64,000 bases of DNA from Streptosporangiaceae bacterium NEAU-GS5 (GCA_017592665.1 JAGFNW010000034.1:1-64000); one strand, 5' to 3'. Positions 50,812 through 60,417 are shown, counted from the first letter of the stretch. The notes: generated by a model from the letters alone, not told the origin. Made by a program: numbers and translations.

Positions 50812-52146
50812 GTGAGCGCATCCAACCTCGACTCATGGCGTGACCTTCCCGCCGCCCAGCAGCCCGACTGGCCGGACAGGCAGGAGCTCGACCGCGTGGT
50901 GGCCGAGCTTCAGGGGTTGCCGCCCCTGGTGTTCGCCGGAGAGTGCGACCTGCTCAAGGAGCAGCTCGCCACGGTCGCCAGGGGGGAGGCGTTCGTCCTG
51001 CAGGGCGGCGACTGCGCCGAGACCTTCGCCGGCGCGACCGCCGACAACGTGCGCAACAAGCTGAAGACGCTGCTGCAGATGGCCATCGTCCTCACCTACG
51101 CGGGCCGGGTGCCGGTCGTGAAGATCGGCCGGCTGGCCGGGCAGTTCGCCAAGCCCCGGTCGAAGGGCCTCGAGGTCCGCGACGGGGTCGAGCTGCCCGC
51201 CTACCGCGGCGACATGGTCAACGGCTTCGACTTCACGGCCGAGGCGCGCACGCCCGACCCGTGGCGCCTGCTGCGGGCCTACCACTCCTCGGCCGTCACG
51301 CTCAACCTGGCGCGCGCGTTCACCAAGGGCGGCTACGCCGACCTGCGCCAGGTCCACGCGTGGAATCAGGACTTCGTGGCCGAGTCGCCGGCCGGGCGGC
51401 GCTATGAGAACCTCGCGCGCGAGATCGACCAGGCGCTGGCCTTCATGCGGGCCTGCGGAGCCGACCCCGAGGAGTTCCACACGGTCGAGTTCTTCTCCTC
51501 GCACGAGGCGCTGATCCTCGACTACGACCGGGCGCTCACCAGGATCGACTCGCGCACGGGCCGGCCGTACGACGTGTCGGCGCACATGGTCTGGATCGGC
51601 GAGCGGACCCGCCAGCTGGACGGGGCGCACGTGGAGTTCTTCAGCCGGATCCGCAACCCGATCGGGGTCAAGCTGGGCCCGGCCACGACGGCCGAAGACG
51701 CGCTGCGCCTGATCGACAAGCTCAACCCGGACAACGAGCCGGGCCGGCTGACGTTCATCACGCGGATGGGCGCCACCCGGGTCCGCGACGCGCTGCCCGA
51801 GCTGGTCGACAAGGTCAACGCCTCGGGCGCGGTGGTGGCCTGGATCTGCGACCCGATGCACGGCAACACGTTCGAGGCGCCGAGCGGGCACAAGACGCGC
51901 CGGCTCGACGACGTGCTCACCGAGGTGAGCGGGTTCTTCGAGGTGCACAGGGCGCTCGGCACCCATCCCGGCGGCGTGCACATCGAGTTCACCGGCGACG
52001 ACGTGACCGAGTGCGTGGGCGGCGGCCACCCGATCGCCGAAGACGACCTGGCGCGGCGCTACGAGACGGCGTGCGACCCGCGGCTCAACCGGTCGCAGTC
52101 CCTCGATCTGGCATTCCAGGTTGCGGAGCTGTACCGCTTGGCGTGA
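50812..52146 (+). CDS. aroG: 3-deoxy-7-phosphoheptulonate synthase, class II
   Basis: This 444-residue type II DAHP synthase condenses phosphoenolpyruvate and erythrose 4-phosphate, the first step of the shikimate pathway. Characteristic segments are QGGDCAETFAGATADN, PVVKIGRLAGQFAKPRS, PAYRGDMVNGFDFTAEAR, FFSSHEALILDYDRAL, SAHMVWIGERTRQLDGAHVE, RNPIGVKLGP and WICDPMHGNTFEAPSGHKTR. These supply the metal-binding cysteine, histidine and glutamate residues. GTG 50812 gives the family's usual length; the frame is open far upstream but only as a shadow of the monooxygenase gene. Confidence 0.95.
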   Translation: MSASNLDSWRDLPAAQQPDWPDRQELDRVVAELQGLPPLVFAGECDLLKEQLATVARGEAFVLQGGDCAETFAGATADNVRNKLKTLLQMAIVLTYAGRVPVVKIGRLAGQFAKPRSKGLEVRDGVELPAYRGDMVNGFDFTAEARTPDPWRLLRAYHSSAVTLNLARAFTKGGYADLRQVHAWNQDFVAESPAGRRYENLAREIDQALAFMRACGADPEEFHTVEFFSSHEALILDYDRALTRIDSRTGRPYDVSAHMVWIGERTRQLDGAHVEFFSRIRNPIGVKLGPATTAEDALRLIDKLNPDNEPGRLTFITRMGATRVRDALPELVDKVNASGAVVAWICDPMHGNTFEAPSGHKTRRLDDVLTEVSGFFEVHRALGTHPGGVHIEFTGDDVTECVGGGHPIAEDDLARRYETACDPRLNRSQSLDLAFQVAELYRLA

Positions 52147-52196
52147 CACTCCCGGCTTACCAATTATCTGCGTAAATTCACCGTATTATCCGGGCC

Positions 52197-53000
52197 ATGG
52201 CAGAGCACTACCCGGCGCCTGAGGGTGTGGACCCGACCACGCCCAACGTGGCCCGGATGTACGACTATTTCTTAGGTGGCAAGGACAACTTCGCCGCCGA
52301 CCGCGAGGCCGCCGATCGCATGATCGCCGCCTTCCCGCACACCCGCGTCGAAGCCCAGGAAGGCCGGGCCTTTCTGGGCCGGGCCGTCCGTTTCCTGGTC
52401 GAATCGGGGATCCGGCAGATCGTCGACATCGGCTCTGGGCTGCCGACCCAGGGCAACGTGCACGAGATCGCCCACCGGACCGCGCCGGAAACCCGCGTGG
52501 TCTACGTTGATTACGACCCCATCGTCTGCGTGCACGCCCGCGCGCTGATGGCCAAGAGCGACCGCGTCAGCGTGGTCCAGGCCGATGTGCGCGATCCCAA
52601 GGCCCTGCTGTCGGCCGTGGACGCCCACATCGACTTCGACCGGCCGGTCGCGTTCCTGCTGTTCGCCGTCCTGCACTTCGTGGGGGATCAGGCCAAGCCG
52701 TACGAGGTGGTGGCAACGCTGCGGGACGCGAGCGCGCCCGGCAGCTACCTCGCGGTGAGCCACGCCTTCGAGACGCGATCGCCGCTCAACCCGGAGGCGT
52801 TGAAGATCTATCGCCAGGCCACCGCGGCGCTGTCGCTGCGCTCACGGGAGGAGATCCTGGGTTTCTTCGACGGCTACGAACTGCTCCAGCCGGGGCTGGT
52901 CGTGCCAAGAGAGTGGCGTCCCGACGCCGACGAACCGCTTTTCGATGCCAACCCAGCACTGCCCTCGATCGGGCTGGGCGGCGTGGGACGCAAACTCTAG
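52197..53000 (+). CDS. SAM-dependent methyltransferase, actinomycete PF04672 type
   Basis: This 267-residue protein belongs to the actinobacterial methyltransferase-like family (DUF574). The signature N-terminus is PNVARMYDYFLGGKDNFAADREAA. The SAM-binding loop is IVDIGSGLPTQGNVHEIA, then RVVYVDYDPIVCVHARALM and FLLFAVLHFVGD. The substrate is unknown. ATG 52197 is supported by the family's conserved start. It stands alone, convergent with the thioredoxin gene. Confidence 0.88.
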   Translation: MAEHYPAPEGVDPTTPNVARMYDYFLGGKDNFAADREAADRMIAAFPHTRVEAQEGRAFLGRAVRFLVESGIRQIVDIGSGLPTQGNVHEIAHRTAPETRVVYVDYDPIVCVHARALMAKSDRVSVVQADVRDPKALLSAVDAHIDFDRPVAFLLFAVLHFVGDQAKPYEVVATLRDASAPGSYLAVSHAFETRSPLNPEALKIYRQATAALSLRSREEILGFFDGYELLQPGLVVPREWRPDADEPLFDANPALPSIGLGGVGRKL

Positions 53001-53031
53001 GCGAACTCTGGTTCGAGAACGCGTCGGCGCG

Positions 53032-53397
53032 TCAGTTCTGCTGGGCCTCGGCCGCGATCTCGGCGCGGATCGACTCCATGTCGAGGGCGCGCACCTGGCC
53101 GATCAGGTCTTCCAGCGCCGGCGCGGGCAGCGCGCCCGGCTGGGCGAAGACCACGATGCCGTCGCGGATCGCCATGATCGTGGGGATCGCCGTGATGTCG
53201 AATCCCTGGGACAGGGCCGGCTGCGCGTCCGTGTCGATCTTCCCGAAGGTGATGTCGGAGTGCTGCTCCGACGCCTTCTGGAAGATCGGCGCAAAGTTGC
53301 GGCACGGGCCGCACCACGACGCCCAGAAGTCCAGGAGAACGATGCCCTTGTCGGCGATCTCGTTGAAGTTCTGCTCGGTCACTTCGATGGTCGCCAC
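53032..53397 (-). CDS. trxA: Thioredoxin
   Basis: This 121-residue thioredoxin has the redox motif [16 protein letters not shown] near residues 26-41 and the cis-proline region [13 protein letters not shown] near 67-79. It reduces protein disulfides in the cytoplasm. GTG 53397 is preceded by AAAGGAG at six bases and gives [11 protein letters not shown]; the longer frame from 53475 is not needed. The C-terminus extends about 12 residues beyond the usual fold ([14 protein letters not shown]). Confidence 0.92.
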   Translation of the reverse strand: MATIEVTEQNFNEIADKGIVLLDFWASWCGPCRNFAPIFQKASEQHSDITFGKIDTDAQPALSQGFDITAIPTIMAIRDGIVVFAQPGALPAPALEDLIGQVRALDMESIRAEIAAEAQQN

Positions 53398-53515
53398 GGG
53401 CGACTCCTTTCTGCTCTGACTCGGGTTGCATAACCACTTCACGCTCCCCGGCATTCCACTGTGTGTGATCCTCATGTATTAAGGGCAGGGACACCTCCTT
53501 GCGAGAGGAGCGGAG

Positions 53516-55201
53516 ATGACGACCACCCTCCCAGCCGCCCGGCAGCGCACCGGCACGCGGCTGACCTCGTGGCTGTCCACAACCGACCACAAGGTGATCG
53601 GCCACCTATATTTGATCACGTCGTTCGGCTTCTTCCTGGTCGGCGGGGTGATGGCGCTGGTGATGCGGGCCGAACTGGCCCAGCCGGGGCTGCAGCTCGT
53701 CAGCCGCGAGGCGTACAACCAGCTGTTCACCATGCACGGCACGATCATGCTGCTCTTCTTCGCGACCCCGCTGTTCGCCGGCTTCGCCAACGAGATCATG
53801 CCGCTCCAGATCGGCGCGCCCGACGTGGCGTTCCCCCGGATGAACATGGTCAGCTACTGGATGTTCCTGTTCGGCGGCCTGATGACGCTGGGCGGCTTCC
53901 TCGCGCCCGGAGGCGCCGCGGCGTTCGGCTGGACCGGTTACGCGCCGCTGTCGGAGGCGCCGTTCTCCCCCGGCGAGGGCGGCGACCTGTGGATCATGGG
54001 GCTGACCCTCTCCGGTCTCGGCACGATCCTCGGCGCCGTCAACTTCATCACCACGATCATCACGATGCGCGCCCCGGGCCTGACCATGTTCCGGATGCCG
54101 CTGTTCACCTGGAACGTGTTCTTCACCTCGCTGCTGGTGCTGCTGGCCTTCCCCGTGCTGGCCGCGGCCCTGCTGGTGCTGGAGGCCGACCGGAGGCTCG
54201 GCACCCACGTGTTCACCTCCGACGGCGGCGGCCCGCTGCTCTGGCAGCACCTGTTCTGGTTCTTCGGCCACCCCGAGGTCTACATCATCGCGCTGCCGTT
54301 CTTCGGGATCATCACCGAGATCATCCCGGTGTTCAGCCGCAAGCCCCTTTTCGGATACGTGGGGATGGTCGGCGCCACGATCGCCATCGCCGGGCTCTCG
54401 GTGACCGTGTGGGCGCACCACATGTTCGTCACCGGCCAGGTGCTGCTGCCGTTCTTCTCGCTGATGACCTTCCTGATCGCGGTGCCCACGGGGATCAAGT
54501 TCTTCAACTGGGTCGGCACCATGTGGCGGGGCCATCTGTCGTTCGAGTCGCCCATGCTGTTCTGCGTCGGATTCCTGGTGACGTTCCTGTTCGGCGGGCT
54601 GACCGGCATCATCCTCGCCTCGCCGCCGCTCGACTTCCACATCAGCGACAGCTACTTCGTGGTCGCCCACTTCCACTACGTGGTGTTCGGCACGGTGGTG
54701 TTCGCCATGTTCGCGGGCTTCTACTTCTGGTGGCCCAAGTTCACCGGGAAGATGCTCGACGACCGGCTCGGCAAGGTGCACTTCTGGACCTTGTTCATCG
54801 GGTTCCACACGACGTTCCTGATCCAGCACTGGCTGGGCACGATCGGCATGCCGCGCCGCTACGCCGACTATTCGGCGGCCGACGGATTCACCACGTACAA
54901 CGTGATCTCGAGCGTGGGCGCCTTCCTGCTCGGCATGTCGACGCTGCCGTTCCTGTACAACGTGTGGCGCACGGCGAGGAGCGGGCGACGGGTGCTGGTC
55001 GACGACCCCTGGGGGTTCGGCGGGTCGCTGGAGTGGGCCACCTCGTGCCCGCCGCCGCGGCACAACTTCGTCTGGCTGCCGCTGATCCGGTCGGAGCGGC
55101 CGGCGTTCGACCTCCACTACTCCCATCGCGCGGTCGAAGTCCCCGCAGGGGCGCCGGCCGGCGCCCTCGACGAGCCCGGCGACTCGTCAGATGACCGCTA
55201 G
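53516..55201 (+). CDS. ctaD: Cytochrome c oxidase subunit I
   Basis: This 561-residue haem-copper oxidase subunit I of the aa3 type has about twelve membrane helices. Visible ligands and motifs include [16 protein letters not shown] with a low-spin haem a histidine, [16 protein letters not shown] with the CuB His-Tyr pair, [10 protein letters not shown] with two CuB histidines, and [10 protein letters not shown] with haem ligands. It is the catalytic subunit of the terminal oxidase in the cytoplasmic membrane. It stands alone, away from other cta genes, suggesting an additional copy. The last 15 bases overlap the convergent universal stress protein gene. Confidence 0.95.
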   Translation: MTTTLPAARQRTGTRLTSWLSTTDHKVIGHLYLITSFGFFLVGGVMALVMRAELAQPGLQLVSREAYNQLFTMHGTIMLLFFATPLFAGFANEIMPLQIGAPDVAFPRMNMVSYWMFLFGGLMTLGGFLAPGGAAAFGWTGYAPLSEAPFSPGEGGDLWIMGLTLSGLGTILGAVNFITTIITMRAPGLTMFRMPLFTWNVFFTSLLVLLAFPVLAAALLVLEADRRLGTHVFTSDGGGPLLWQHLFWFFGHPEVYIIALPFFGIITEIIPVFSRKPLFGYVGMVGATIAIAGLSVTVWAHHMFVTGQVLLPFFSLMTFLIAVPTGIKFFNWVGTMWRGHLSFESPMLFCVGFLVTFLFGGLTGIILASPPLDFHISDSYFVVAHFHYVVFGTVVFAMFAGFYFWWPKFTGKMLDDRLGKVHFWTLFIGFHTTFLIQHWLGTIGMPRRYADYSAADGFTTYNVISSVGAFLLGMSTLPFLYNVWRTARSGRRVLVDDPWGFGGSLEWATSCPPPRHNFVWLPLIRSERPAFDLHYSHRAVEVPAGAPAGALDEPGDSSDDR

Positions 55202-55645
55202 CGGACGGCGGGAGATCGCGCCGACACCGTCGGCGACCACGACCACCGGGCAGAAGGCGCGCAGCAGACAGGCGGCGATCACCGGGCCGACGGCCGGATG
55301 GACCACGTCGCCCTGCTCTCTGGAGCCGAGCACCAGCAGGCCGGCGCCGCCCGAGTAACGCAGCAGCACCTGCACCGGCGGCCCCTCGACCGCGATGGCG
55401 CTCACGTTGTCGTCGCCCATCAGGCGTACGGCGCGCTCGGCGTTGTCGAGCGCGGCGCACCACTCGTCTTCGCGGGATCCGGCCCGGCGCGGCGCGTACG
55501 GCGCGCGCAGGTCCCCCGACCACTCCCAGGCATGCACGGCCTCCACGGCCGCGCCCCGCAACCGGCCCTCGGCGGCCGCCCAGCGCAGCGCGGCGAAGGA
55601 TCCAGGCGAGCCGCTGAAGCCCACGACGATCTTGGATTCGGGCAT
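55187..55645 (-). CDS. Universal stress protein (UspA family)
   Basis: This 152-residue single Usp domain has the start [24 protein letters not shown] and the C-terminal [24 protein letters not shown]. The latter replaces the usual ATP-binding GxxGxxxxxxxGS with a less regular version, so ATP binding is uncertain. ATG 55645 has GAGGAGG upstream; the extended frame to 55756 is rejected. It lies between two respiratory oxidase loci, where Usp proteins linked to oxygen or energy stress are common. Confidence 0.85.
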   Translation of the reverse strand: MPESKIVVGFSGSPGSFAALRWAAAEGRLRGAAVEAVHAWEWSGDLRAPYAPRRAGSREDEWCAALDNAERAVRLMGDDNVSAIAVEGPPVQVLLRYSGGAGLLVLGSREQGDVVHPAVGPVIAACLLRAFCPVVVVADGVGAISRRPLAVI

Positions 55646-55768
55646 CTTCGCCTCCTCACGTCCATCGTCGGTGATGGCGGTTACCAGCGTGTTACCGGGG
55701 TCGAAAGAAGTAGGTATCGGGGACTTCCCCGATGCGGGCCGTTGGAACGGCCGCATAGCCTGAGCCCT

Positions 55769-56506
55769 GTGCCCGGGCAGCTCTTCACCGATTCCCAGAT
55801 CATCGACGGCTACGTGGCGGCGCTGCGGCGCGCCCTGCGCGGGCCCGTGCGCGCCCGGCGCGACCTGGTCGCCGAGGCGCGCGACAGCCTGTGTGACGCC
55901 GCCGAGGCGTACGAGCTGGACGGGCTCGGCCGGGCCGCGGCCGAGCGGCGGGCGGTCGAGGAGTTCGGGCCGATCGCCGAAATCGCGCCCGGCTACCAGG
56001 AGGAGCTGGCCGCGTGCCAGGGGCGGCGCCTGGCGGTGCTGCTGTTCGTGAGCGTCCCACTGACCGCGATCTTGTGGAGCGCCGTCTGGAAGGCGTTCCC
56101 GATGACGCCGGTGATCGACGCGGTGAAGCCGCCGTGGTTCGGGCTGATCGCGCGGGCCGTCGACTATCTGCAGCTCGCGACCGGCGTCGTGGGCGCGGCC
56201 GCGCTGCTGACCTACCGCAAGGCGCGGCCGCCGCGGTGGCTGGCGCGGGCGCTCGGTCTGCTCGTGTGGATCGAGATCCCGCTCATGGGTGTGCTGTGCG
56301 GGCTGCTGATGAGCGCGGCGCAGGGCCCGGCCGGCTTCACCGGATATCTGCCGGGGATGACGCTGAGCGCGGCGAGCATGCTGCTGTGGGTGTGGCAGCT
56401 GCTCAGCGCGTCACGCTGTCTGGCCTGGACCGCGGAGCACGCCGCCGATGACGTCGGTGAAGGACTGCCAGGCGGAGCGGGCGGCCGCCAGGGCACGGTG
56501 GCCTGA
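55769..56506 (+). CDS. Membrane protein with permease-prefix domain
   Basis: This 245-residue protein has an N-terminal helical domain at 1-80 (DGYVAALRRALRGPVRARRDLVAEARDSLCDA, AAERRAVEEFGPIAEIAPGY). The region resembles the 'permease prefix domain' found with PadR regulators in actinomycetes. About four membrane helices follow (LAVLLFVSVPLTAILWSAVW; YLQLATGVVGAAALLTY; LGLLVWIEIPLMGVLCGLLM; MTLSAASMLLWVWQLLSA). Function unknown; such proteins often pair with PadR repressors, as here, where the PadR gene is convergent and overlaps by 96 bases. The GTG start at 55769 is chosen because upstream sequence is the Usp gene region in antisense. Confidence 0.72.
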   Translation: MPGQLFTDSQIIDGYVAALRRALRGPVRARRDLVAEARDSLCDAAEAYELDGLGRAAAERRAVEEFGPIAEIAPGYQEELAACQGRRLAVLLFVSVPLTAILWSAVWKAFPMTPVIDAVKPPWFGLIARAVDYLQLATGVVGAAALLTYRKARPPRWLARALGLLVWIEIPLMGVLCGLLMSAAQGPAGFTGYLPGMTLSAASMLLWVWQLLSASRCLAWTAEHAADDVGEGLPGGAGGRQGTVA

Positions 56507-56761
56507 GCCCGTGAGGCGGTAGGTGCGGCGGCTGCGGCCGCCGGTCGTGACCCACTCGCTCGCGAGATGCCCGGCACGTTCCAGACGGCGCAGCGCCGGA
56601 TAGACAGTGCCCGTGGGGACGTCGAGCGCGCCGCCGCTGCGTTCGCGGAGCGCCTCGATGATCGCGTAACCGTGCAGCGGCTCGTGCTCCAGGACGGCCA
56701 GCAGCATGCCGTCCATGTGACCGCGGAGGGCGTCGGAGTTCAAGCCCTCATTCTGCCTCAT
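56411..56761 (-). CDS. PadR-family transcriptional regulator
   Basis: This 116-residue winged-helix repressor has MDGMLLAVLEHEPLHGYAII and GGALDVPTGTVYPALRRLERAG as the recognition helix. SEWVTTGGRSRRTYRLTGSG forms the wing, with a short C-terminal dimerisation helix. It is divergent from cydA. Three 15-bp-spaced TAGACxGTCTA palindromes lie directly at its start codon and before cydA, so it very likely controls both itself and the bd-oxidase operon. The effector is unknown. Confidence 0.9.
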   Translation of the reverse strand: MRQNEGLNSDALRGHMDGMLLAVLEHEPLHGYAIIEALRERSGGALDVPTGTVYPALRRLERAGHLASEWVTTGGRSRRTYRLTGSGHRALAAARSAWQSFTDVIGGVLRGPGQTA

Positions 56762-56762
56762 A

Positions 56763-56803
56763 TAGACAGTCTACATGTAGGCTGTCTATATGTAGACTGT
56801 CTA
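56763..56803. promoter_or_regulatory. Triple palindromic operator between padR and cydA
   Basis: TAGACAGTCTA (56763), TAGGCTGTCTA (56778) and TAGACTGTCTA (56793) are spaced exactly 15 bp apart. The first two also form a 30-bp near-perfect dyad at 56761-56790. The cluster sits between the PadR start codon and the cydA ribosome-binding site, a typical PadR operator position. Confidence 0.82.
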
Positions 56804-56840
56804 CTGCTAGATGGATCCTTTCGGAGAGGCAGGGAGCGGC

Positions 56841-58025
56841 ATGAACGTCCTCGATCTCGCACGCTGGCAGTTCGCGCTGACGGGAAGCCTGCACTTCCTG
56901 TTCGTGCTGCTGACCCTGGGGCTGGCGCCGCTACTCGCGATCATGAACACGCGCTATGTGCTCGGGCGAAAACCGGTCCTGGAGCGGATGACCCGCTTCT
57001 GGGGCCAGGTCTATGTGATCAACTACGCGCTGGGCGTGTTCACGGGCCTCGTGATGGAGTTCCAGTTCGGGTTGAGCTGGAGCGGGCTGTCGCACTACGC
57101 GGGCGACGTCTTCGGCGCGCCCCTGGCCATCGAGACCCTCGGCTCGTTCTTCCTCGAATCGACCTTCCTCGGGTTGTGGATCTTCGGGTGGAACCGGCTC
57201 CCCCGAAAGCTCCATCTGGCCTGCATCTGGCTGGTCACCCTCACCGCGTACGCCTCGGCCTTCTGGATCATGGCGGCCAACTCGTTCCTCCAGCACCCGG
57301 CGGGCGTGGTCGAGCGGGGCGGGCGGCTGGCGCTCGACGACTTCGGCGCCCTGCTGTCCAACCCGACCTTCGTCATGGCCCTCCCCCACGTGTTCAGCGC
57401 CGCGCTGTGGGCCGGCGGGTCGGTGCTCATCGGCGCCAGCGCCTATCACCTGTTCAAGAAGACCCCGGACAAGGAGTTCTTCACCCGGTCGCTTCGGCTG
57501 GGGGTGGTGACCGCGTTCATCGGGTCGCTGCTCGGCGTCGGATTCGGATACGCGCAGATGGGCCTGGTCAACGAGGTCCAGCCGGACAAGTGGTCCGGCA
57601 GCGCCCTGGCCGGCGCGGGGCTCGGCCTCATGATCCTCATCGGCCACGTGCTGCAGCTGCTGACCATGTTCGTGCTGCTGCCGCTGCTGATCGGCGACGC
57701 CCTGGCCCGATGGCGATTCATGCATCCGCTCCTGATGGCCCTCGCACCGCTGCCGTTCGCGGCCGCCATATGCGGCTGGCTCGCGCGCGAGGAGGGGCGC
57801 CAGCCATGGCTGATCTACGGCAGGCTGCGGGTCGCCGACGCGCTCACGCCGGGCCTGTCGGGCGCCGAGATCGCGTGGTCGTTCGCGGGGTTCGTGGGCG
57901 TGCTCGGGGCGCTCGCCGTGATCGACTACGTGCTCATCGCGCGCACCGTCCGGCGAGGGCCGGACCAGATCGCCCTGGGCGCGCCCGACCTCGCCCCCGA
58001 ACTCGAGCCGGTGGGGAGCCTGTGA
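56841..58025 (+). CDS. cydA: Cytochrome bd-type oxidase subunit I, reduced Q-loop
   Basis: This 394-residue membrane protein keeps haem ligands and core residues: H18 in TGSLHFLFVLL, GLVMEFQFG and FFLESTFLG (acidic residues near haems), ALPHVFSAALWAG (histidine) and the family motif EEGRQPW near residue 319. It is far shorter than E. coli CydA (about 520 residues). The periplasmic Q-loop that binds quinol is essentially missing: VNEVQPDKWSGSALAGAG runs straight into the next helix, and the glutamate of the quinol motif is absent. It reduces O2 to water in the membrane; the electron donor may be altered. ATG 56841 has AGGGAG upstream. Confidence 0.85.
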   Translation: MNVLDLARWQFALTGSLHFLFVLLTLGLAPLLAIMNTRYVLGRKPVLERMTRFWGQVYVINYALGVFTGLVMEFQFGLSWSGLSHYAGDVFGAPLAIETLGSFFLESTFLGLWIFGWNRLPRKLHLACIWLVTLTAYASAFWIMAANSFLQHPAGVVERGGRLALDDFGALLSNPTFVMALPHVFSAALWAGGSVLIGASAYHLFKKTPDKEFFTRSLRLGVVTAFIGSLLGVGFGYAQMGLVNEVQPDKWSGSALAGAGLGLMILIGHVLQLLTMFVLLPLLIGDALARWRFMHPLLMALAPLPFAAAICGWLAREEGRQPWLIYGRLRVADALTPGLSGAEIAWSFAGFVGVLGALAVIDYVLIARTVRRGPDQIALGAPDLAPELEPVGSL

Positions 58026-58777
58026 TGGACACGCTCTGGTATGTGATCTTCGCGCTGCTGTTCGCCGGATACTTCGCGCTGGAAGGGTTCACCATCGGAG
58101 TCGGCATCCTGCTGCGCCTTCGGCCCCACGCGGCCCGCGACCTCCAGGTGGCGGCCATCGCCCCGTTCGTGCTGGCCGGCGAGGTGTGGCTGGTCGCGCT
58201 CGCGGGCCTGCTCTTCGGAGTGTTCCCGCTGCTCGAAGGCGACCTGCTGAGCGGGATGTATCCGCTGGTCGTGGCCCTGCTGCTGGCCTGGATCCTGCGT
58301 GACGCGGCCTTGTGGTTCCGGCGCAGGGGCGACGGGCCGCGCTGGCGCCCGGCCTGGGACGTGGTCCTCAGCGCGGCCTCGCTGGCGCTCGCGATCGTCT
58401 GGGGCATGGTGCTCGTGGCGATCATGCGCGGGTTCCCCGGCGGGTTCGACCCGCTCGGCGTCGCCGCCGGGGTGGGGGTGGCCCTGGCGTACGCCTTCCA
58501 CGGGTGGACGTTCGCCACCTGGCGGCTCGCCGGGCACCCCGCGGTCGACGGCGCGAGCCGCCGGGGCCGGGCCGTGTGGCTGTCGGCGCTGGTGGCGGCG
58601 GCTCCGGCATTGCTCACGCTGGCCGTGGTGACGCCCTCGCTGCTGGATCACATGGCGCCGTCGGCCACCCTGAATGTGATCGGTTTCATGGTCCTGCCGC
58701 TCACGCCCGTCATGATCGGGGCGCAAGTATGGGTGTGGCGGACCTTTTCCAGAGGCCCCCTGCCGTCGTTCTTCTAG
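58025..58777 (+). CDS. cydB: Cytochrome bd-type oxidase subunit II, short form
   Basis: This 250-residue membrane protein starts LWYVIFALLFAGYFALEGFTIGVGIL, the CydB N-terminus. It is about 130 residues shorter than E. coli CydB. Two positions usually acidic and implicated in proton uptake differ: the GFDxGVG aspartate is Thr (GFTIGVG), and the DGNEVWL aspartate region reads VLAGEVWL. About seven membrane helices are visible. ATG 58025 overlaps the cydA stop, so the subunits are coupled. It stabilises the haem-containing CydA. Confidence 0.83.
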   Translation: MDTLWYVIFALLFAGYFALEGFTIGVGILLRLRPHAARDLQVAAIAPFVLAGEVWLVALAGLLFGVFPLLEGDLLSGMYPLVVALLLAWILRDAALWFRRRGDGPRWRPAWDVVLSAASLALAIVWGMVLVAIMRGFPGGFDPLGVAAGVGVALAYAFHGWTFATWRLAGHPAVDGASRRGRAVWLSALVAAAPALLTLAVVTPSLLDHMAPSATLNVIGFMVLPLTPVMIGAQVWVWRTFSRGPLPSFF

Positions 58778-58791
58778 TCGTCTGAGGTCGC

Positions 58792-60417
58792 ATGCACAAA
58801 GGGCTGCTCGGGCTCGCCCGGGGATCGAGGGCCGTGCGCGGGCATCTGTACGCCTGCGTCGCGGCCGCGGTCGCGGCCGGCCTGCTCGTCCTGGTCCAGG
58901 CCGAACTGCTGGCCGGCGTGCTGTCCGGCCGCTTCACCGCGGCCGTGCTCGTGCCGTTCGCCCTCGTCGTCGCGGCGCGCGGGGGGCTCGTCTGGGTCCA
59001 GGGCCTGGCCGCCGCCCGTACGGCCGCGGCCGTCAAGACCACCCTGCGCCGCCGCCTGCTGTCCCAGGGCGGGCCGGGGGAGCGCTCGGGCGCCTTCGTC
59101 ACCCTCGTCGGGCGTGGTCTGGACGCCCTCGACCCCTACCTGACCGGCTATCTCCCGGCCGTCGCCGTGGCCGGGGTCGTGCCGATCGCCGTGCTGATCA
59201 GGCTGTTCGCGGCCGACCTCACGACGGCGCTGACCGTGCTGCTCACGCTCCCGCTCATCCCGGTCTTCGGCGCGCTCGTCGGCTGGAGCACCCGGGCCGT
59301 CACCGAGCGGCAGTGGCGCGCTCTCACCTACCTTGGCGGGCACTTCCTCGACGTGGTCCGCGGGCTGCCCACGCTCCGCGCCTTCGGCCGCGCCCGCCAC
59401 CAGGCCGGGGTCATCCGCCAGGTCGCCGACGCGCACCGCGCCGCGACCATGCGGACGCTGCGGGTGGCGTTCCTGTCGTCCCTCGTCCTGGAACTCGTGG
59501 CGTCGCTGTCACTTGCGCTCGTCGCGGTGCCCGTCGGCCTCCGCCTGCTGTCGGGCTCCCTCGACCTCACCACGGCCCTGCTCGTCCTGCTGCTCGCCCC
59601 GGAGGCGTACCTGCCGCTTCGCGTCATGGGCACCCGCTTCCACGCCGCCATGGAGGGGGTGGCCGCCGCCGACCAGGCCTTCGCCCTGCTCGACGCCGGC
59701 GCCCCGGATTCGGGCGGCCCCATGCATCCGCCGCCCGGAGTGCCGGAGATCCGGCTGGAGCACGTCACCGTACGGTATCCAGGGCGCGACGACGCCGCCC
59801 TCGACGACGTCTCCCTCGTGATCGCGCCCGGCGAGCGAGTGGCGCTGGTCGGCGAGAGCGGCGCCGGAAAGAGCACCCTGCTCCTGCTGCTCCTCGGCCT
59901 CGTCACCCCGGAATCCGGCCGGGTCCTCGTCGGCGGCGTCGACCTCACCACCGCCGACCTCCCCGCCTGGCGCCGCCGGCTGGCCTTCGTGCCCCAGCGC
60001 CCCCACCTGTTCGAAGGCACTATCGCCGACAACATCCTCCTCGGAGCCGACCTCCCCGGCCTCCTGCACACGGCTACCGCCGCCGCGTACGCCGACGAGT
60101 TCGTGCAAGCGCTGCCCGCCGGCTACGACACGCCGCTGGGCGAGCGCGGCGCCAACCTGTCGGCCGGGCAGCGGCAGCGGGTGGCCCTGGCCCGCGCGTT
60201 CTGCCGGCCGTCGGCCGAGGTCCTGCTCCTGGACGAACCGACGGCCCGCCTCGACGGCCGCAGCGAGGCCGCCGTCATCGAGGCCACCCGCGCGCTCGCC
60301 GAAGGCCGCACCGCCATCGTGGTGGCCCATCGCCCCGCCATGGTCGCCCTCGCCGACCGCGTCATCCGCCTGGCCAACGGCAAAATCACCCCCACCCCAG
60401 TCGGAGCCCCCTCATGA
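58792..60417 (+). CDS. cydD: ABC transporter CydD (cytochrome bd assembly)
   Basis: This 541-residue fused exporter half has a membrane domain at 1-300 with about six helices. The ATPase domain (about 320-535) has Walker A GESGAGKST, signature LSAGQRQRVALARAF, Walker B VLLLDEPTARLD and the switch histidine in IVVAHRP. CydDC exports cysteine or glutathione and is required for haem d assembly. It follows cydB after 14 bases. The partner half, CydC, follows after a tiny open frame. The assignment to CydD rather than CydC follows from gene order and the membrane-domain sequence. Confidence 0.88.
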   Translation: MHKGLLGLARGSRAVRGHLYACVAAAVAAGLLVLVQAELLAGVLSGRFTAAVLVPFALVVAARGGLVWVQGLAAARTAAAVKTTLRRRLLSQGGPGERSGAFVTLVGRGLDALDPYLTGYLPAVAVAGVVPIAVLIRLFAADLTTALTVLLTLPLIPVFGALVGWSTRAVTERQWRALTYLGGHFLDVVRGLPTLRAFGRARHQAGVIRQVADAHRAATMRTLRVAFLSSLVLELVASLSLALVAVPVGLRLLSGSLDLTTALLVLLLAPEAYLPLRVMGTRFHAAMEGVAAADQAFALLDAGAPDSGGPMHPPPGVPEIRLEHVTVRYPGRDDAALDDVSLVIAPGERVALVGESGAGKSTLLLLLLGLVTPESGRVLVGGVDLTTADLPAWRRRLAFVPQRPHLFEGTIADNILLGADLPGLLHTATAAAYADEFVQALPAGYDTPLGERGANLSAGQRQRVALARAFCRPSAEVLLLDEPTARLDGRSEAAVIEATRALAEGRTAIVVAHRPAMVALADRVIRLANGKITPTPVGAPS

